Assembly (NCBI RefSeq): GCF_001299475.1
Contig: NZ_CYUJ01000002.1
Span: 434,001 to 498,000, forward strand
Direction: 5' to 3'
DNA length: 64,000 bases
Source: Neofamilia massiliensis
GTDB lineage: Bacteria > Bacillota > Clostridia > Tissierellales > Peptoniphilaceae
Positions 1 to 8,945 of the stretch are shown here, piece after piece. Position 1 is the first letter of the stretch. Every line of letters starts with the position of its first letter. The notes beneath the pieces were generated by a model. The model ran no database searches and was not told the DNA's origin. It worked only from the letters and a program-made list of their open reading frames with translations. Made by a program: the position numbers and the translations under genes.

Positions 1-1
1 A

Positions 2-448
2 AGATTAGATTTTGCCTTAGATCCAAGACAAAAATACTATGTAATGAGAAGTATTTATAAAAACGGAGTAAATTATGTTCCAGTAGGCGGAGAAGTTGAA
101 AATATTAGATCTATTATTTCTAAGGAAGAAGCCGAAGCCCTAATTGATAAAATTAAGGACATAGAGCCAGAACCAATTTTAGACCTGGCAGTCAAACAAA
201 TGACTGAAGTATACGAAGAAAAATTAAATTCAGGCAATCCTGAAGATATTTTAGATTTACTTTTATCAATTGACAAGAAAAAAGAAATACTCTATGAAGA
301 AAAGAAAAAATTTGGAGCCATAGACGATTCTTATTTAAAAAAGGCCATAGATATGTTTTATGAAGAAACTGCTGCAGCCTTGGGTTTAAAAAAAGAAGCT
401 ATGGGAAAATATATAGAAGAAAGAACAGGCTTTACTCTAACTGTTTAG
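2..448 (+). CDS. CarD/CdnL-family transcription regulator, C-terminal part (5' end outside window)
   Basis: The reading frame is open to the left edge, so the gene starts outside the window. Translation upstream of the first in-window ATG (position 44) continues as LDPRQKYYVMRS and joins the rest, so 44 is not a true start. The visible part is a helical domain with the motif ISKEEAEALIDKI, typical of the C-terminal half of CarD/CdnL proteins after the RNA-polymerase-interacting Tudor-like domain. Members of this family bind the RNA polymerase beta subunit and stabilise open complexes at housekeeping promoters. A hairpin terminator follows directly, so this is the last gene of its unit. The family assignment is a recognition from sequence pattern; the diagnostic N-terminal domain is not visible. 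Confidence 0.72.
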   Translation, partial: RLDFALDPRQKYYVMRSIYKNGVNYVPVGGEVENIRSIISKEEAEALIDKIKDIEPEPILDLAVKQMTEVYEEKLNSGNPEDILDLLLSIDKKKEILYEEKKKFGAIDDSYLKKAIDMFYEETAAALGLKKEAMGKYIEERTGFTLTV

Positions 449-468
449 CCTAAACTTAAAGAAAAATT

Positions 469-507
469 AAGTTCGCACTTTGCATAGATAAAAGCTGCGA
501 ACTTTTT
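469..507 (+). terminator. Rho-independent terminator after the CarD-like gene
   Basis: A 9-bp perfect stem, AAGTTCGCA paired with TGCGAACTT (469-477 with 496-504), has an 18-nt loop and runs into a short T tract. I see no convincing promoter between it and murB, so some readthrough into murB is possible. Confidence 0.7.
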
Positions 508-536
508 AAAATATTAGAAAGTAAGAAGAGGACCAA

Positions 537-1451
537 ATGGAGAAAGAACAAATACTAAAAGACCTAGAAGATTTAAATATTGGAAAAATATTAATAGATG
601 AGCCTATGAAAAACCACACCACCTTTGAAGTAGGTGGACCTGCAGATATTTTTATCGAGCCAAAAGACGAAGAGGCTTTAATAAAACTAATGGCATACTT
701 GAGAAAAAAGTCTATTGATCATTTTATCCTAGGCCAAGGATCAAACCTTCTAGTAACAGACAAGGGCATTAGAGGAGTAGTTATAAAAATTCACGGCTGC
801 CTGACAGACTTATACTTAGAAGATGAGAGGACAATTTATTCAGGAGCAGGCATAACAGTTCCAAGGCTTGCTAAATTTGCCCAAGACAATACTCTAACAG
901 GACTTGAGAAAATTTCTGGAATTCCTGGAGATGTTGGCGGCGGAGTTTTTATGAACGCTGGAGCCTATGGCAGTGAATTTAAAGATGTAGTAAAAGAAGT
1001 AAAAGTTTTAACTACAGAAAATAAAGTTGAACTTATAAAAAACGAGGACATGGAATTTTCTTATAGACAGTCTTTAGTAAAGAAAAAAGGCTATATAGTT
1101 TTAGGGGCAAGTTTCTCCTTGGGAAAAGGTATCCAAGAAGAAATTGATGCCATGGTTTCTGACTATACTGCTAGACGTAGAAACAAACAACCATTAGAGT
1201 GGCCATCAGCTGGATCAACTTTTAAAAGACCAGAAGGCTATTATGCTGGAGCCTTAATAGAAGAAGCTGGCCTTAAGGGCCTAGTCCATAGGGGGGCCAT
1301 GGTTTCAGACAAACACTCAGGCTTTGTAATTAATCACGACCATGCAACTTATCAAGATATAATAGAATTAATTAAACTGATTCAACTTGAAGTCTACAAC
1401 AAAAGTGGAGTGAAGTTAGAAAGGGAAGTAAAGATTGTAGGAGAAAAGTAG
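537..1451 (+). CDS. murB: UDP-N-acetylenolpyruvoylglucosamine reductase
   Basis: MurB is a cytoplasmic FAD enzyme that uses NADPH to reduce UDP-GlcNAc-enolpyruvate to UDP-MurNAc, the second committed step of peptidoglycan precursor synthesis. At 304 aa the length is normal. The FAD-binding loop GQGSNLLVTDKGIRG lies near residues 66-80, the glycine-rich segment GIPGDVGGGVFMNAGAYG near 128-145, the YRQS motif near 180 and the Ser-containing GSTFKRP loop near 227. A terminal LEREVKIVG carries the usual catalytic glutamate. The start is supported by an AAGAAGAGG ribosome-binding site. It heads a murB-rapZ-glmR run with 4-9 bp gaps, which fits co-regulation of cell-wall precursor supply. Confidence 0.95.
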   Translation: MEKEQILKDLEDLNIGKILIDEPMKNHTTFEVGGPADIFIEPKDEEALIKLMAYLRKKSIDHFILGQGSNLLVTDKGIRGVVIKIHGCLTDLYLEDERTIYSGAGITVPRLAKFAQDNTLTGLEKISGIPGDVGGGVFMNAGAYGSEFKDVVKEVKVLTTENKVELIKNEDMEFSYRQSLVKKKGYIVLGASFSLGKGIQEEIDAMVSDYTARRRNKQPLEWPSAGSTFKRPEGYYAGALIEEAGLKGLVHRGAMVSDKHSGFVINHDHATYQDIIELIKLIQLEVYNKSGVKLEREVKIVGEK

Positions 1452-1460
1452 GGAGAGCTT

Positions 1461-2321
1461 ATGGAAAAAAATATTGAACTAATAGTAATAAGTGGCATAA
1501 GTGGAGCAGGTAAGTCAACTGCCTTAAGGGCTGTTGAAGACTTAGGATATTATTGTATGGACAATATTCCTCCTCAGCTTCTTACGACCTTTGTCCAGCT
1601 ATATGTCCAAACAAAATCAGCCCCATCAAAGGCGGCAGTTGTACTAGACATTAGGACCAGGGAATTTTTTGAGGACATATCCTTAGAACTTGAAAAATTA
1701 AAAAAACTGGGAGTTGACTACAAGTTAATATTTCTAGAAGCAGCAGACGAAACTGTTGTTAACAGGTACCAAGAAATGAGAAGGCCCCATCCTCTAGCAG
1801 CAGATGGAAATATTTTAGATGGTCTCAAAGAGGAAAGGAAAAAACTTCAAGCCATAAAAAAACTTGCTGACTATATAATAGACACATCGAGAATGAATAA
1901 CTATAAACTTAGGGCAGAGATAAATAATATCCTAGAGCTAGGTTCATCTCAAATGCAAGTTTCAATAGTTTCCTTTGGTTTTAAAAATGGAATCTTACTT
2001 GATGCAGACTATGTCTTTGACATAAGATTTATCCCTAATCCCTACTATATAAAAGAACTAAAACCACAATCAGGAAAAGACCCAGCAGTTAAGGACTATG
2101 TCTTTTCCTTTGACGATACAAAAATCTTTATGGACAAAATCGAAGACCTAATAAAATTTGTAGTTCCAAGATATATAAAAGAAGGACGTCTTCAATTAAC
2201 TGTAGGCATAGGCTGCACAGGTGGCAGACACAGGTCAGTTGCCTTAAGCGAAGAATTAAAAAATCGCCTAAAAGACGAAGACATAAAAGTAGTTGTAGAT
2301 CACAGAGACTTAGACAGGTGA
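1461..2321 (+). CDS. rapZ: RapZ/YvcJ family nucleotide-binding protein
   Basis: This is a P-loop ATP/GTP-binding protein of the YvcJ/RapZ family, 286 aa as usual. The Walker A motif GISGAGKST is near residues 13-21, and the signature GCTGGRHRSVALSEEL sits in the C-terminal domain. In enterobacteria RapZ adapts RNase E to the GlmZ sRNA and senses glucosamine-6-phosphate; in Firmicutes its role is less clear, though it is always linked to glmR/yvcK and whiA. It lies 9 bp after murB and 4 bp before glmR, so co-transcription is very likely. The RNase-adapter function should not be assumed here. Confidence 0.93.
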   Translation: MEKNIELIVISGISGAGKSTALRAVEDLGYYCMDNIPPQLLTTFVQLYVQTKSAPSKAAVVLDIRTREFFEDISLELEKLKKLGVDYKLIFLEAADETVVNRYQEMRRPHPLAADGNILDGLKEERKKLQAIKKLADYIIDTSRMNNYKLRAEINNILELGSSQMQVSIVSFGFKNGILLDADYVFDIRFIPNPYYIKELKPQSGKDPAVKDYVFSFDDTKIFMDKIEDLIKFVVPRYIKEGRLQLTVGIGCTGGRHRSVALSEELKNRLKDEDIKVVVDHRDLDR

Positions 2322-2325
2322 TTTT

Positions 2326-3303
2326 ATGAAAGACAAAAAAGTTGTAGTCATTGGAGGAGGAACTGGAAACTCAGTTCTCCTTGCTGGCTTAAAAAATTTC
2401 ACACAAAATATTACAGCCATAGTTACAGTTGCAGATGACGGCGGCGGATCTGGAGTTTTAAGGTCAGACTTAGGCATGCTACCTCCAGGAGATATTAGAG
2501 CCTGTCTTCTTGCTCTATCAAACACCCAAGAACAATTGGAAAAATTATTTAGATTTCGTTTTGTCAGTGGAAAACTTAAGGGTCAGTCTTTTGGAAATTT
2601 ATTTTTAGCAGCCATGAACGAAATTTATGGCGACTTTGGTCTTGCAGTTAAAGAGGCCTCAAAGGTTTTAAACATAACAGGCAAGGTCCTTCCAGTAACC
2701 CTTGATAAAATGGACTTAATAGCAGAACTTGAAAATGGCAAAAAGTTTTTAGGAGAATCTGCCATTCCAAAATTTGTAAAAAAAGAAAAGTCTCCAATTA
2801 AAAAACTTTCCCTAGAAAATTCTGATGTAAAAATTCTCGACTCTTGTATAGAAGCAGTAAGAGAAGCTGACTTAATTGTTTTAGGCCCTGGATCTTTATA
2901 TACTTCTGTAATTCCAAACCTACTTATAGGACAAATGGTTGAAGAAATTGTAAACTCAAAGGCTCAGACTGTTTATATTTGCAATGTAATGACCCAGGCT
3001 GGAGAGACAGATGATTATAGCGTTTCCGACCACGTAAGAGGACTTTTAAAACACTCAAGCGAAGATATACTAGACTACTGTTTTGTAAATGAGAAAATTA
3101 TTGATTACAAGTATTTAAAATCTTATGACATAGAAGAATCAGTTCAAGTCCTTCCAACAAAAGAAGACGAAAAGTTTTTAAAAGAAAAAAACATTAGGCT
3201 AATAAAAGGGGAATACATTGATGTCAAAGATGGTTATATAAGGTCAAACTCTTTAAAAATATGCAAGGACCTAGAGAAAATTTTAAAGACTCAAACAAAA
3301 TAA
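2326..3303 (+). CDS. glmR: GlmR/YvcK family gluconeogenesis and cell-wall carbon-flux factor
   Basis: This 325-aa protein is a CofD-like Rossmann protein. The nucleotide-binding start VVVIGGGTGNSVLLAGLK is at residues 5-22, followed by TVADDGGGSGVLR and the LGPGSLYTSVIPNLL segment. In Bacillus the family binds UDP-GlcNAc and stimulates GlmS, diverting carbon into amino sugars, and is needed on gluconeogenic substrates. Its place after murB and rapZ fits that role. The gene begins 4 bp after rapZ. No terminator follows, but a fresh promoter lies before the next gene. Confidence 0.93.
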   Translation: MKDKKVVVIGGGTGNSVLLAGLKNFTQNITAIVTVADDGGGSGVLRSDLGMLPPGDIRACLLALSNTQEQLEKLFRFRFVSGKLKGQSFGNLFLAAMNEIYGDFGLAVKEASKVLNITGKVLPVTLDKMDLIAELENGKKFLGESAIPKFVKKEKSPIKKLSLENSDVKILDSCIEAVREADLIVLGPGSLYTSVIPNLLIGQMVEEIVNSKAQTVYICNVMTQAGETDDYSVSDHVRGLLKHSSEDILDYCFVNEKIIDYKYLKSYDIEESVQVLPTKEDEKFLKEKNIRLIKGEYIDVKDGYIRSNSLKICKDLEKILKTQTK

Positions 3304-3321
3304 ATATAAGTGAGAAATCGC

Positions 3322-3350
3322 TTGCACAAGTTATTTAATAATGATAGAAT
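3322..3350 (+). promoter_or_regulatory. Sigma-A-type promoter for Nudix-whiA-HPr
   Basis: TTGCAC (3322-3327), a 17-bp spacer and TAGAAT (3345-3350). The -10 is preceded by TGa, making it an extended -10. It lies 33 bp upstream of the Nudix start. Confidence 0.7.
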
Positions 3351-3382
3351 AATAAGTAGTATGGACAAAATGGAGTGATATT

Positions 3383-3796
3383 ATGAGGGAAGTAAGCGCT
3401 GGAGGTGTTGTGTTTAATTCTGACAAGATATTATTACTTCGTAAACTCAATGGCGGCTGGGTTCTTCCCAAGGGGCATGTAAAAAAAGGTGAAACATATT
3501 ATGAAACTGCTCTAAGAGAAGTAAAAGAAGAAACAGGAATACAAGCAGACTTAGGTGTTTATATTGATAAAATTGACTACCAATATTACAACCTTAGAAG
3601 AAAACAAAAATCTACTAAGACTGTGCACTGGTTTACTATGTATTCTGAAGATACTAATCTCAAACCACTAAGAAAAGAAGGGTTTAACGAAGCAAAATAT
3701 GTTGACTTTGAACAAGCATTAAAAATTTTAATCCACGACAATGAAAAGATGATTATAAAAAAGGCGAAAAAAATAAAAGAGGAAAGTAAAAACTAA
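3383..3796 (+). CDS. Nudix hydrolase
   Basis: This 137-aa single-domain protein carries a complete Nudix box (GHVKKGETYYETALREVKEE, continuing TGI), matching GX5EX7REUXEEXGU, so it should hydrolyse a nucleoside-diphosphate-linked substrate with a divalent metal. The substrate cannot be read from sequence; mutT-like or diadenosine-polyphosphate hydrolases are both possible. In Bacillus subtilis a Nudix gene (yvcI) opens the yvcI-yvcJ-yvcK-yvcL-crh cluster. Here the Nudix gene sits inside the cluster, between glmR and whiA. The gap to whiA is 1 bp, so they are co-translated or at least co-transcribed. Confidence 0.9.
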   Translation: MREVSAGGVVFNSDKILLLRKLNGGWVLPKGHVKKGETYYETALREVKEETGIQADLGVYIDKIDYQYYNLRRKQKSTKTVHWFTMYSEDTNLKPLRKEGFNEAKYVDFEQALKILIHDNEKMIIKKAKKIKEESKN

Positions 3797-3797
3797 T

Positions 3798-4757
3798 ATG
3801 GGTTTTTCAAATGACGCAAAAAACGAAGGCGCTAGGGTTCACTTAGAATCTTCGAAACTCATATTAGCTGAACTTTCTGCCTTTGTAAGAACTTGTTGTG
3901 AGATAAAAATAAAATCAAAGAATATATCACTAGAATTTGTCACAGAAAATGCCTCAACAGCCAGGAGGATTTTCACCCATTTAAAAGGCTATTCAAACCA
4001 GCTTGAAGCCTATAGAAAAAAATCAACTAGCCTAGTAAAAAATGGCCAGTATATAATAGTAATGAATGACAAGTATGCCATTGATGATCTACTCCATGAC
4101 ACAAACTTTATTTATAACGGTCAGTATTTTAATAAGGGATCATATATAATGGCTGACAGGCTTAAGTCAGACAAAGAAGAAAGGGCCTACTTAAGGGGAG
4201 CCTTTTTAGGAGCAGGGTCAATTACAAATCCAGAAAAATCCTATCATTTGGAAATTGTTTGTAGGGAAGAAGACTTTGCTGAAGACTTAAAAAATCTTAT
4301 AAACAAAAGAGGTCTCAAGGCTAGAAGCTCAAAGAGAAAAAATTCTCATATAGTCTATATTAAAGAAGCAGAACAAATTTCAGACTTTATGGCCTTAATT
4401 GGTCTCAGTCAAAGTCTACTAAAATTTGAAAATATAAGAGTTTTAAAAGACTTAAGAAACAATGTCAACAGAGTTGTAAATTGTGAAACTGCAAATATAA
4501 ACAAACAAATTGAAGCTGCTCAAAAACAAATAGCAGATATAAATTATTTAAAAGAAATAGGAAAGTATCAAGGCCTTTCAGATGATATAAAAGAAATAGC
4601 ACAGATTAGGCTGGAAAACGAATACTATACTTTAAAAGAAATAGCAGAAAAAACTAAAGACCATTACACAAGGTCAGGAGTAAATTACAGATTAAAAAAA
4701 ATTAGTAAAATGGCAGAAAAACATAGGGGTGCAGAAGATGAAAGAGATGAAGGTTAA
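3798..4757 (+). CDS. whiA: WhiA family DNA-binding regulator
   Basis: At 319 aa the length is usual. WhiA joins an N-terminal LAGLIDADG-homing-endonuclease-like fold (here including YLRGAFLGAGSITNPEKSYH near residues 129-148) to a C-terminal helix-turn-helix (YTLKEIAEKTKDHYTRSGVN near 276-295). The nuclease residues are not expected to be active in this family. In actinomycetes it controls sporulation division genes; in Firmicutes it affects division and chromosome segregation. Synteny with rapZ and glmR is the standard arrangement. Its end overlaps the HPr gene by 20 bp. Confidence 0.94.
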   Translation: MGFSNDAKNEGARVHLESSKLILAELSAFVRTCCEIKIKSKNISLEFVTENASTARRIFTHLKGYSNQLEAYRKKSTSLVKNGQYIIVMNDKYAIDDLLHDTNFIYNGQYFNKGSYIMADRLKSDKEERAYLRGAFLGAGSITNPEKSYHLEIVCREEDFAEDLKNLINKRGLKARSSKRKNSHIVYIKEAEQISDFMALIGLSQSLLKFENIRVLKDLRNNVNRVVNCETANINKQIEAAQKQIADINYLKEIGKYQGLSDDIKEIAQIRLENEYYTLKEIAEKTKDHYTRSGVNYRLKKISKMAEKHRGAEDERDEG

Positions 4758-4995
4758 GTTAGTAAACGAAGAAGGCCTACATGGTAGGGCAGCAGCGAAC
4801 TTTGTAAAAGTAGCTGGAAAATTTGAATCTGAGGTAAAACTAGTTTCTGATGGCATATCAGTAAATGGCAAGAGCATAATAGGAATAATGTCCCTAGGTG
4901 CATTTTGTGGAGAAGAACTTACAATAAAAACTGACGGACCTGATGAGAATGTAGCCCTAAGAACTTTAGTTGATTTAATAAATCAAAAGCTATAA
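4738..4995 (+). CDS. ptsH: HPr-family phosphocarrier protein
   Basis: This small HPr-fold protein is 85 aa from the ATG at 4738. A GTG at 4729 is in frame, but 4738 is preferred for two reasons: an AGGGG element lies about 8 nt upstream, and this start puts the active-site histidine exactly at residue 15 (EGLHGRAA) and the regulatory serine exactly at residue 46 (GKSIIGIMSLG). Both phosphorylation sites are therefore present: His15 for PEP/EI phosphotransfer and Ser46 for HPr kinase. The usual Pro18 after Arg17 is Ala. In Bacillus this locus holds crh, an HPr paralogue lacking His15, so the protein here is a full HPr in the crh position. A terminator follows. Confidence 0.9.
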   Translation: MKEMKVKLVNEEGLHGRAAANFVKVAGKFESEVKLVSDGISVNGKSIIGIMSLGAFCGEELTIKTDGPDENVALRTLVDLINQKL

Positions 4996-5016
4996 AAATA
5001 AAATAAAAAGAATCGC

Positions 5017-5054
5017 AAAGCTATGCTTAAATTTATCTAAGTATAGCTTTTTTT
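5017..5054 (+). terminator. Rho-independent terminator after HPr
   Basis: A 13-bp stem AAAGCTATGCTTA / TAAGTATAGCTTT (one G-U pair), an 8-nt loop and a T7 tract. Confidence 0.88.
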
Positions 5055-5081
5055 GTGAGTAAATTTTTTCTTTTAAACTAA

Positions 5082-5110
5082 TTGACTAACAAATATTCAT
5101 GTGATACAAT
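5082..5110 (+). promoter_or_regulatory. Strong promoter of rpoB-rpoC
   Basis: TTGACT (5082-5087), a 17-bp spacer and TACAAT (5105-5110) with a TGa extension. The predicted 5' untranslated region is about 97 nt. I could not identify a ribosomal-protein binding structure in it. Confidence 0.8.
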
Positions 5111-5213
5111 AAATCATTGAATAATATAATTTAAATTGGGGTCTTATGCTCTATTTATATTATAGAAGGTAGTTATTGATATAGACGTTCAAGTGAGAGG
5201 TGAGGTTTTTTAC

Positions 5214-8200
5214 ATGACAAATCCTGTAAATTATGGCAAAAGAGTTAGGGTTTCTTATTCGAGAATTAAAGAAGTTATAGATCCACCTAACTTAATTGAA
5301 GTTCAAACAAACTCTTTTAAGTGGTTTTTAAATGAAGGCTTAAAAGAAGTGCTCCAAGATGTTTCTCCTATAGAAGACTATACTGGAGATTTGGTTATGG
5401 AGTTTGTCGAGCATAAAATAGGTGAAGACAAAAAGTACACAGAAGAGGAAGCTAAAGACCATGATGCCAATTATTCTGCCCCTCTAACTGTTAAGGTAAG
5501 GTTACACAATAAGTCCACCATGGAAATTAAGGAACAGGAAGTATTTATGGGCGACATGCCTATGATGACTGAAACAGGTACCTTTATTATTAACGGCGCA
5601 GAGAGAGTTGTTGTTAACCAGCTAGTTAGATCACCTGGTGTATACTACAAATTAGAAAGAGACAAAACAGGTAAGCCTCTTTATTCTTCTACTTTAATTC
5701 CAAACAGAGGAGCTTGGATTGAGTTCGAATCTGACTCAAAGGACATAGTCTATACTAGAATAGATAGGAACAGAAAAATTCCTATGACAATTTTAGTAAG
5801 GGCCCTAGGAGTTGAAACCAAGTCAGAAATTCTAGATACCTTTGGCGAAAGTGAAGAACTTTTAGCTACTCTAGAAAAGGACTTGACCCAAAATAGAGAA
5901 GAAGCTATTATTGAAATTTATAAAAAGTTAAGACCTGGAGAACCTCCTACTTTAGACTCAGCCACATCTTTATTTAACAATATGTTCTTTGAACATAAGA
6001 GATATGACCTAGCAAATGTAGGTAGGTATAAATTTAATAAAAAATTAGCCCTTGCTTCTAGAATTAAAGGCTTTGTAGCAGCAGATAATATAGTTGACAG
6101 AGAAACTGGAGAAATTATTGTTACAAAAGGCTCAGAAATTACAGAAGAAATTGCTAAAGAAATAGAATATGCAGGTATTAACCTAGTTACTATTTTAAAC
6201 AAAGACGAAGAAGCAGTTAAAGTTTTAGGTAACAACTTTGTAGATGTTGAAGCCTTTGACATTGACCTTAGTAAATACGGCTTGAAAGACAAGGTATATT
6301 ATCCTTTAATGAAAGAACTTTTAGAAAACTTTGAAGGAGAAGACCTTGATTTTGAGATTGAACAAAATATAAAAAATCTTAGTCCAAAACACGTTCTTAG
6401 AGATGATATTTTAGCATCAGTTTCTTATGAACTTGGACTATTTAAAGGCATTGGTCTAATTGACGACATTGACCACTTAGGTAACAGAAGAATTAGATCA
6501 GTTGGAGAGCTTTTACAAAACCAATATAGGATAGGTTTTTCTAGAATGGAAAGAGCCATTAGAGAAAAAATGACTATCCAAGATATGGAATCTAACACTC
6601 CTCAATCTTTAATTAACATTAGACCTTTAACTGCAGCAGTTAAGGAGTTCTTTGGTTCTTCACAATTATCTCAATTTATGGACCAAACAAACCCTTTATC
6701 TGAACTAACTCACAAGAGAAGAATGTCAGCCTTAGGACCTGGTGGTCTAAGTAGAGACAGGGCTGGAATGGAAGTTAGAGACGTTCACAACTCCCACTAT
6801 GGAAGAATGTGTCCAATTGAAACTCCTGAAGGACCTAATATCGGTCTTATAACATCTCTTGCAACTTATGCGAGAATTAACGACTTTGGTTTTATTGAAG
6901 CGCCTTTTAGAAAGGTAGTAAAACCAGATGGCAAGGTTACAGATGAAATTGACTATATAACAGCAGATATTGAAGACAAACACATTATTGCTCAATCAAA
7001 TGAACCTCTTGATGAAAACGGATATTTTATTAACGAAAGAGTTGTGGCTAGAGGTATTAACGGGGTAGTTGACGTATATGACGTAAAAGATATAGACTAC
7101 ATGGACGTATCGCCTAGACAAATTGTTTCAGTTGGTACTGCCATGATTCCTTTCTTGGAAAATGACGACGCCAACCGTGCCCTAATGGGTGCAAACATGC
7201 AGCGTCAAGCTGTTCCTCTATGCTTTACTGAAGCTCCAATTATTGGAACTGGTATTGAATACAAGGCAGCCAAAGACTCTGGTGTTGTAATTGTAAATAA
7301 GGAAGATGGAGTTGTTTCAAAAATCTGTGCTGACTACATTGAAGTTAAGGCAGATTCATATGGCTCTATTCACAAGTATAAATTAAAGAAATTTAGAAGG
7401 GCCAATGCTGGTACAACTATTAACCAAAGACCTATTGTCCACTTGGGAGACAAGGTTGAAGCAGGCCAAGTTATAGCAGACGGACCTTCAACTGATCAAG
7501 GAGAAATGGCTCTAGGTAGAAATATTAGAATTGCCTTTATGAACTGGGAAGGTTATAACTACGAAGACGCTATGTTAATTTCTGAAGACCTAGTTATAGA
7601 AGATAAACTAACATCAGTGCACATAGAAGAATATGAATCTGAAGCCAGAGAGACAAAACTTGGCTCAGAAGAAATTTCTAGAGACATTCCTAATGTTGGG
7701 GAAGACATGCTTAAAGACCTTGATGAAAGAGGCGTAATTAGAATTGGTGCTGAAGTTAGGTCAGGCGACATCCTTGTTGGTAAGGTTACTCCTAAGGGAG
7801 AAACAGAACTTTCACCTGAAGAAAGACTTTTAAGGGCGATTTTTGGTGAAAAGGCCAGAGAAGTTAGGGACACATCTCTAAGAGTTCCTCACGGAGAAGC
7901 GGGAATTGTTATAGACGTAAAGACCTTTACTAGAGAAAATGGCGATGAACTAAATCCTGGCGTAAATGAAATGGTTAGGGTTTATGTTGCAACTAAGAGA
8001 AAAATTTCTGTTGGTGACAAGATGTGTGGTCGTCACGGTAACAAGGGGGTAATTTCTAGAATATTGCCTAGAGAAGACATGCCTTATTTACCAGATGGAA
8101 CTCCAGTAGAAATTGTTCTTAACCCACTAGGGGTACCATCTAGAATGAACCTAGGCCAAGTACTAGAAGTTCATTTAGGTCTAGCAGCAAAAAAACTAGG

Positions 8201-8897
8201 CTGGCATGTAGCTACATCTGTATTTGATGGAGCCAACGAATACGATATTGCCGAGGCCTTAAAAGAAGCAGGCTATTCTGAAGATGGAAAAATCCAACTA
8301 AGAGACGGTAGAAGTGGAGAAAAATTTGACCATCCAGTAACTGTTGGTTATATGTATATGCTAAAACTTCACCACTTAGTAGACGAAAAAATTCACGCTA
8401 GGTCAACTGGACCATACTCCCTAGTAACCCAACAACCTCTAGGAGGCAAGGCTCAATTTGGTGGCCAAAGGTTTGGGGAAATGGAAGTTTGGGCCCTAGA
8501 AGCCTATGGCGCATCTCATACTCTACAAGAAATGCTAACTATAAAGTCAGACGATATTGTAGGTAGAGTTAAGACCTATGAGGCTATAGTAAAGGGAGAA
8601 AACATACCAGAACCTGGTATACCAGAATCATTTAAGGTTTTAATAAAGGAATTACAATCACTTGCCCTTGACGTAAAAGTTCTAGACCTTGACAACAACG
8701 AAATGAACTTAGACGACGATATAGATGACGAATTAAGTAAAATTGATTCAAGCTCAGACAAGTACGAAGACGATGAAGCCGATTTGGCCCAAGACAAAAA
8801 TGTAATTTCAGGTATTAGAAAAATTGGAGAAGATGAGATCCCAGAAGGGTTTAACTTTTCTGACGATGAAGATGACGACGAAGACGACGAAGATTAA
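5214..8897 (+). CDS. rpoB: DNA-directed RNA polymerase subunit beta
   Basis: This is RNA polymerase beta, 1227 aa from the ATG at 5214. The in-frame GTG at 5193 is less likely, because GAGAGGTGAGG (5195-5205) is well placed as a Shine-Dalgarno only for 5214, and the protein then begins [20 protein letters not shown] as expected. Recognisable segments include the rifampicin-binding region ([20 protein letters not shown], then [10 protein letters not shown]), the [13 protein letters not shown] loop, and the C-terminal [20 protein letters not shown] with SDDIVGR. The C-terminus carries a long acidic tail ending in an almost pure run of Asp and Glu. It is co-transcribed with rpoC. Confidence 0.98.
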   Translation: MTNPVNYGKRVRVSYSRIKEVIDPPNLIEVQTNSFKWFLNEGLKEVLQDVSPIEDYTGDLVMEFVEHKIGEDKKYTEEEAKDHDANYSAPLTVKVRLHNKSTMEIKEQEVFMGDMPMMTETGTFIINGAERVVVNQLVRSPGVYYKLERDKTGKPLYSSTLIPNRGAWIEFESDSKDIVYTRIDRNRKIPMTILVRALGVETKSEILDTFGESEELLATLEKDLTQNREEAIIEIYKKLRPGEPPTLDSATSLFNNMFFEHKRYDLANVGRYKFNKKLALASRIKGFVAADNIVDRETGEIIVTKGSEITEEIAKEIEYAGINLVTILNKDEEAVKVLGNNFVDVEAFDIDLSKYGLKDKVYYPLMKELLENFEGEDLDFEIEQNIKNLSPKHVLRDDILASVSYELGLFKGIGLIDDIDHLGNRRIRSVGELLQNQYRIGFSRMERAIREKMTIQDMESNTPQSLINIRPLTAAVKEFFGSSQLSQFMDQTNPLSELTHKRRMSALGPGGLSRDRAGMEVRDVHNSHYGRMCPIETPEGPNIGLITSLATYARINDFGFIEAPFRKVVKPDGKVTDEIDYITADIEDKHIIAQSNEPLDENGYFINERVVARGINGVVDVYDVKDIDYMDVSPRQIVSVGTAMIPFLENDDANRALMGANMQRQAVPLCFTEAPIIGTGIEYKAAKDSGVVIVNKEDGVVSKICADYIEVKADSYGSIHKYKLKKFRRANAGTTINQRPIVHLGDKVEAGQVIADGPSTDQGEMALGRNIRIAFMNWEGYNYEDAMLISEDLVIEDKLTSVHIEEYESEARETKLGSEEISRDIPNVGEDMLKDLDERGVIRIGAEVRSGDILVGKVTPKGETELSPEERLLRAIFGEKAREVRDTSLRVPHGEAGIVIDVKTFTRENGDELNPGVNEMVRVYVATKRKISVGDKMCGRHGNKGVISRILPREDMPYLPDGTPVEIVLNPLGVPSRMNLGQVLEVHLGLAAKKLGWHVATSVFDGANEYDIAEALKEAGYSEDGKIQLRDGRSGEKFDHPVTVGYMYMLKLHHLVDEKIHARSTGPYSLVTQQPLGGKAQFGGQRFGEMEVWALEAYGASHTLQEMLTIKSDDIVGRVKTYEAIVKGENIPEPGIPESFKVLIKELQSLALDVKVLDLDNNEMNLDDDIDDELSKIDSSSDKYEDDEADLAQDKNVISGIRKIGEDEIPEGFNFSDDEDDDEDDED

Positions 8898-8945
8898 TAT
8901 TTCTTTTAGATAGACAAGAAATGTTTTATGAAGGGAGCGACTCTT

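Noticed and set aside
5193-5213. GTG start seven codons upstream of rpoB
   Set aside because: The GAGAGGTGAGG ribosome-binding site lies inside this stretch and serves the ATG at 5214.
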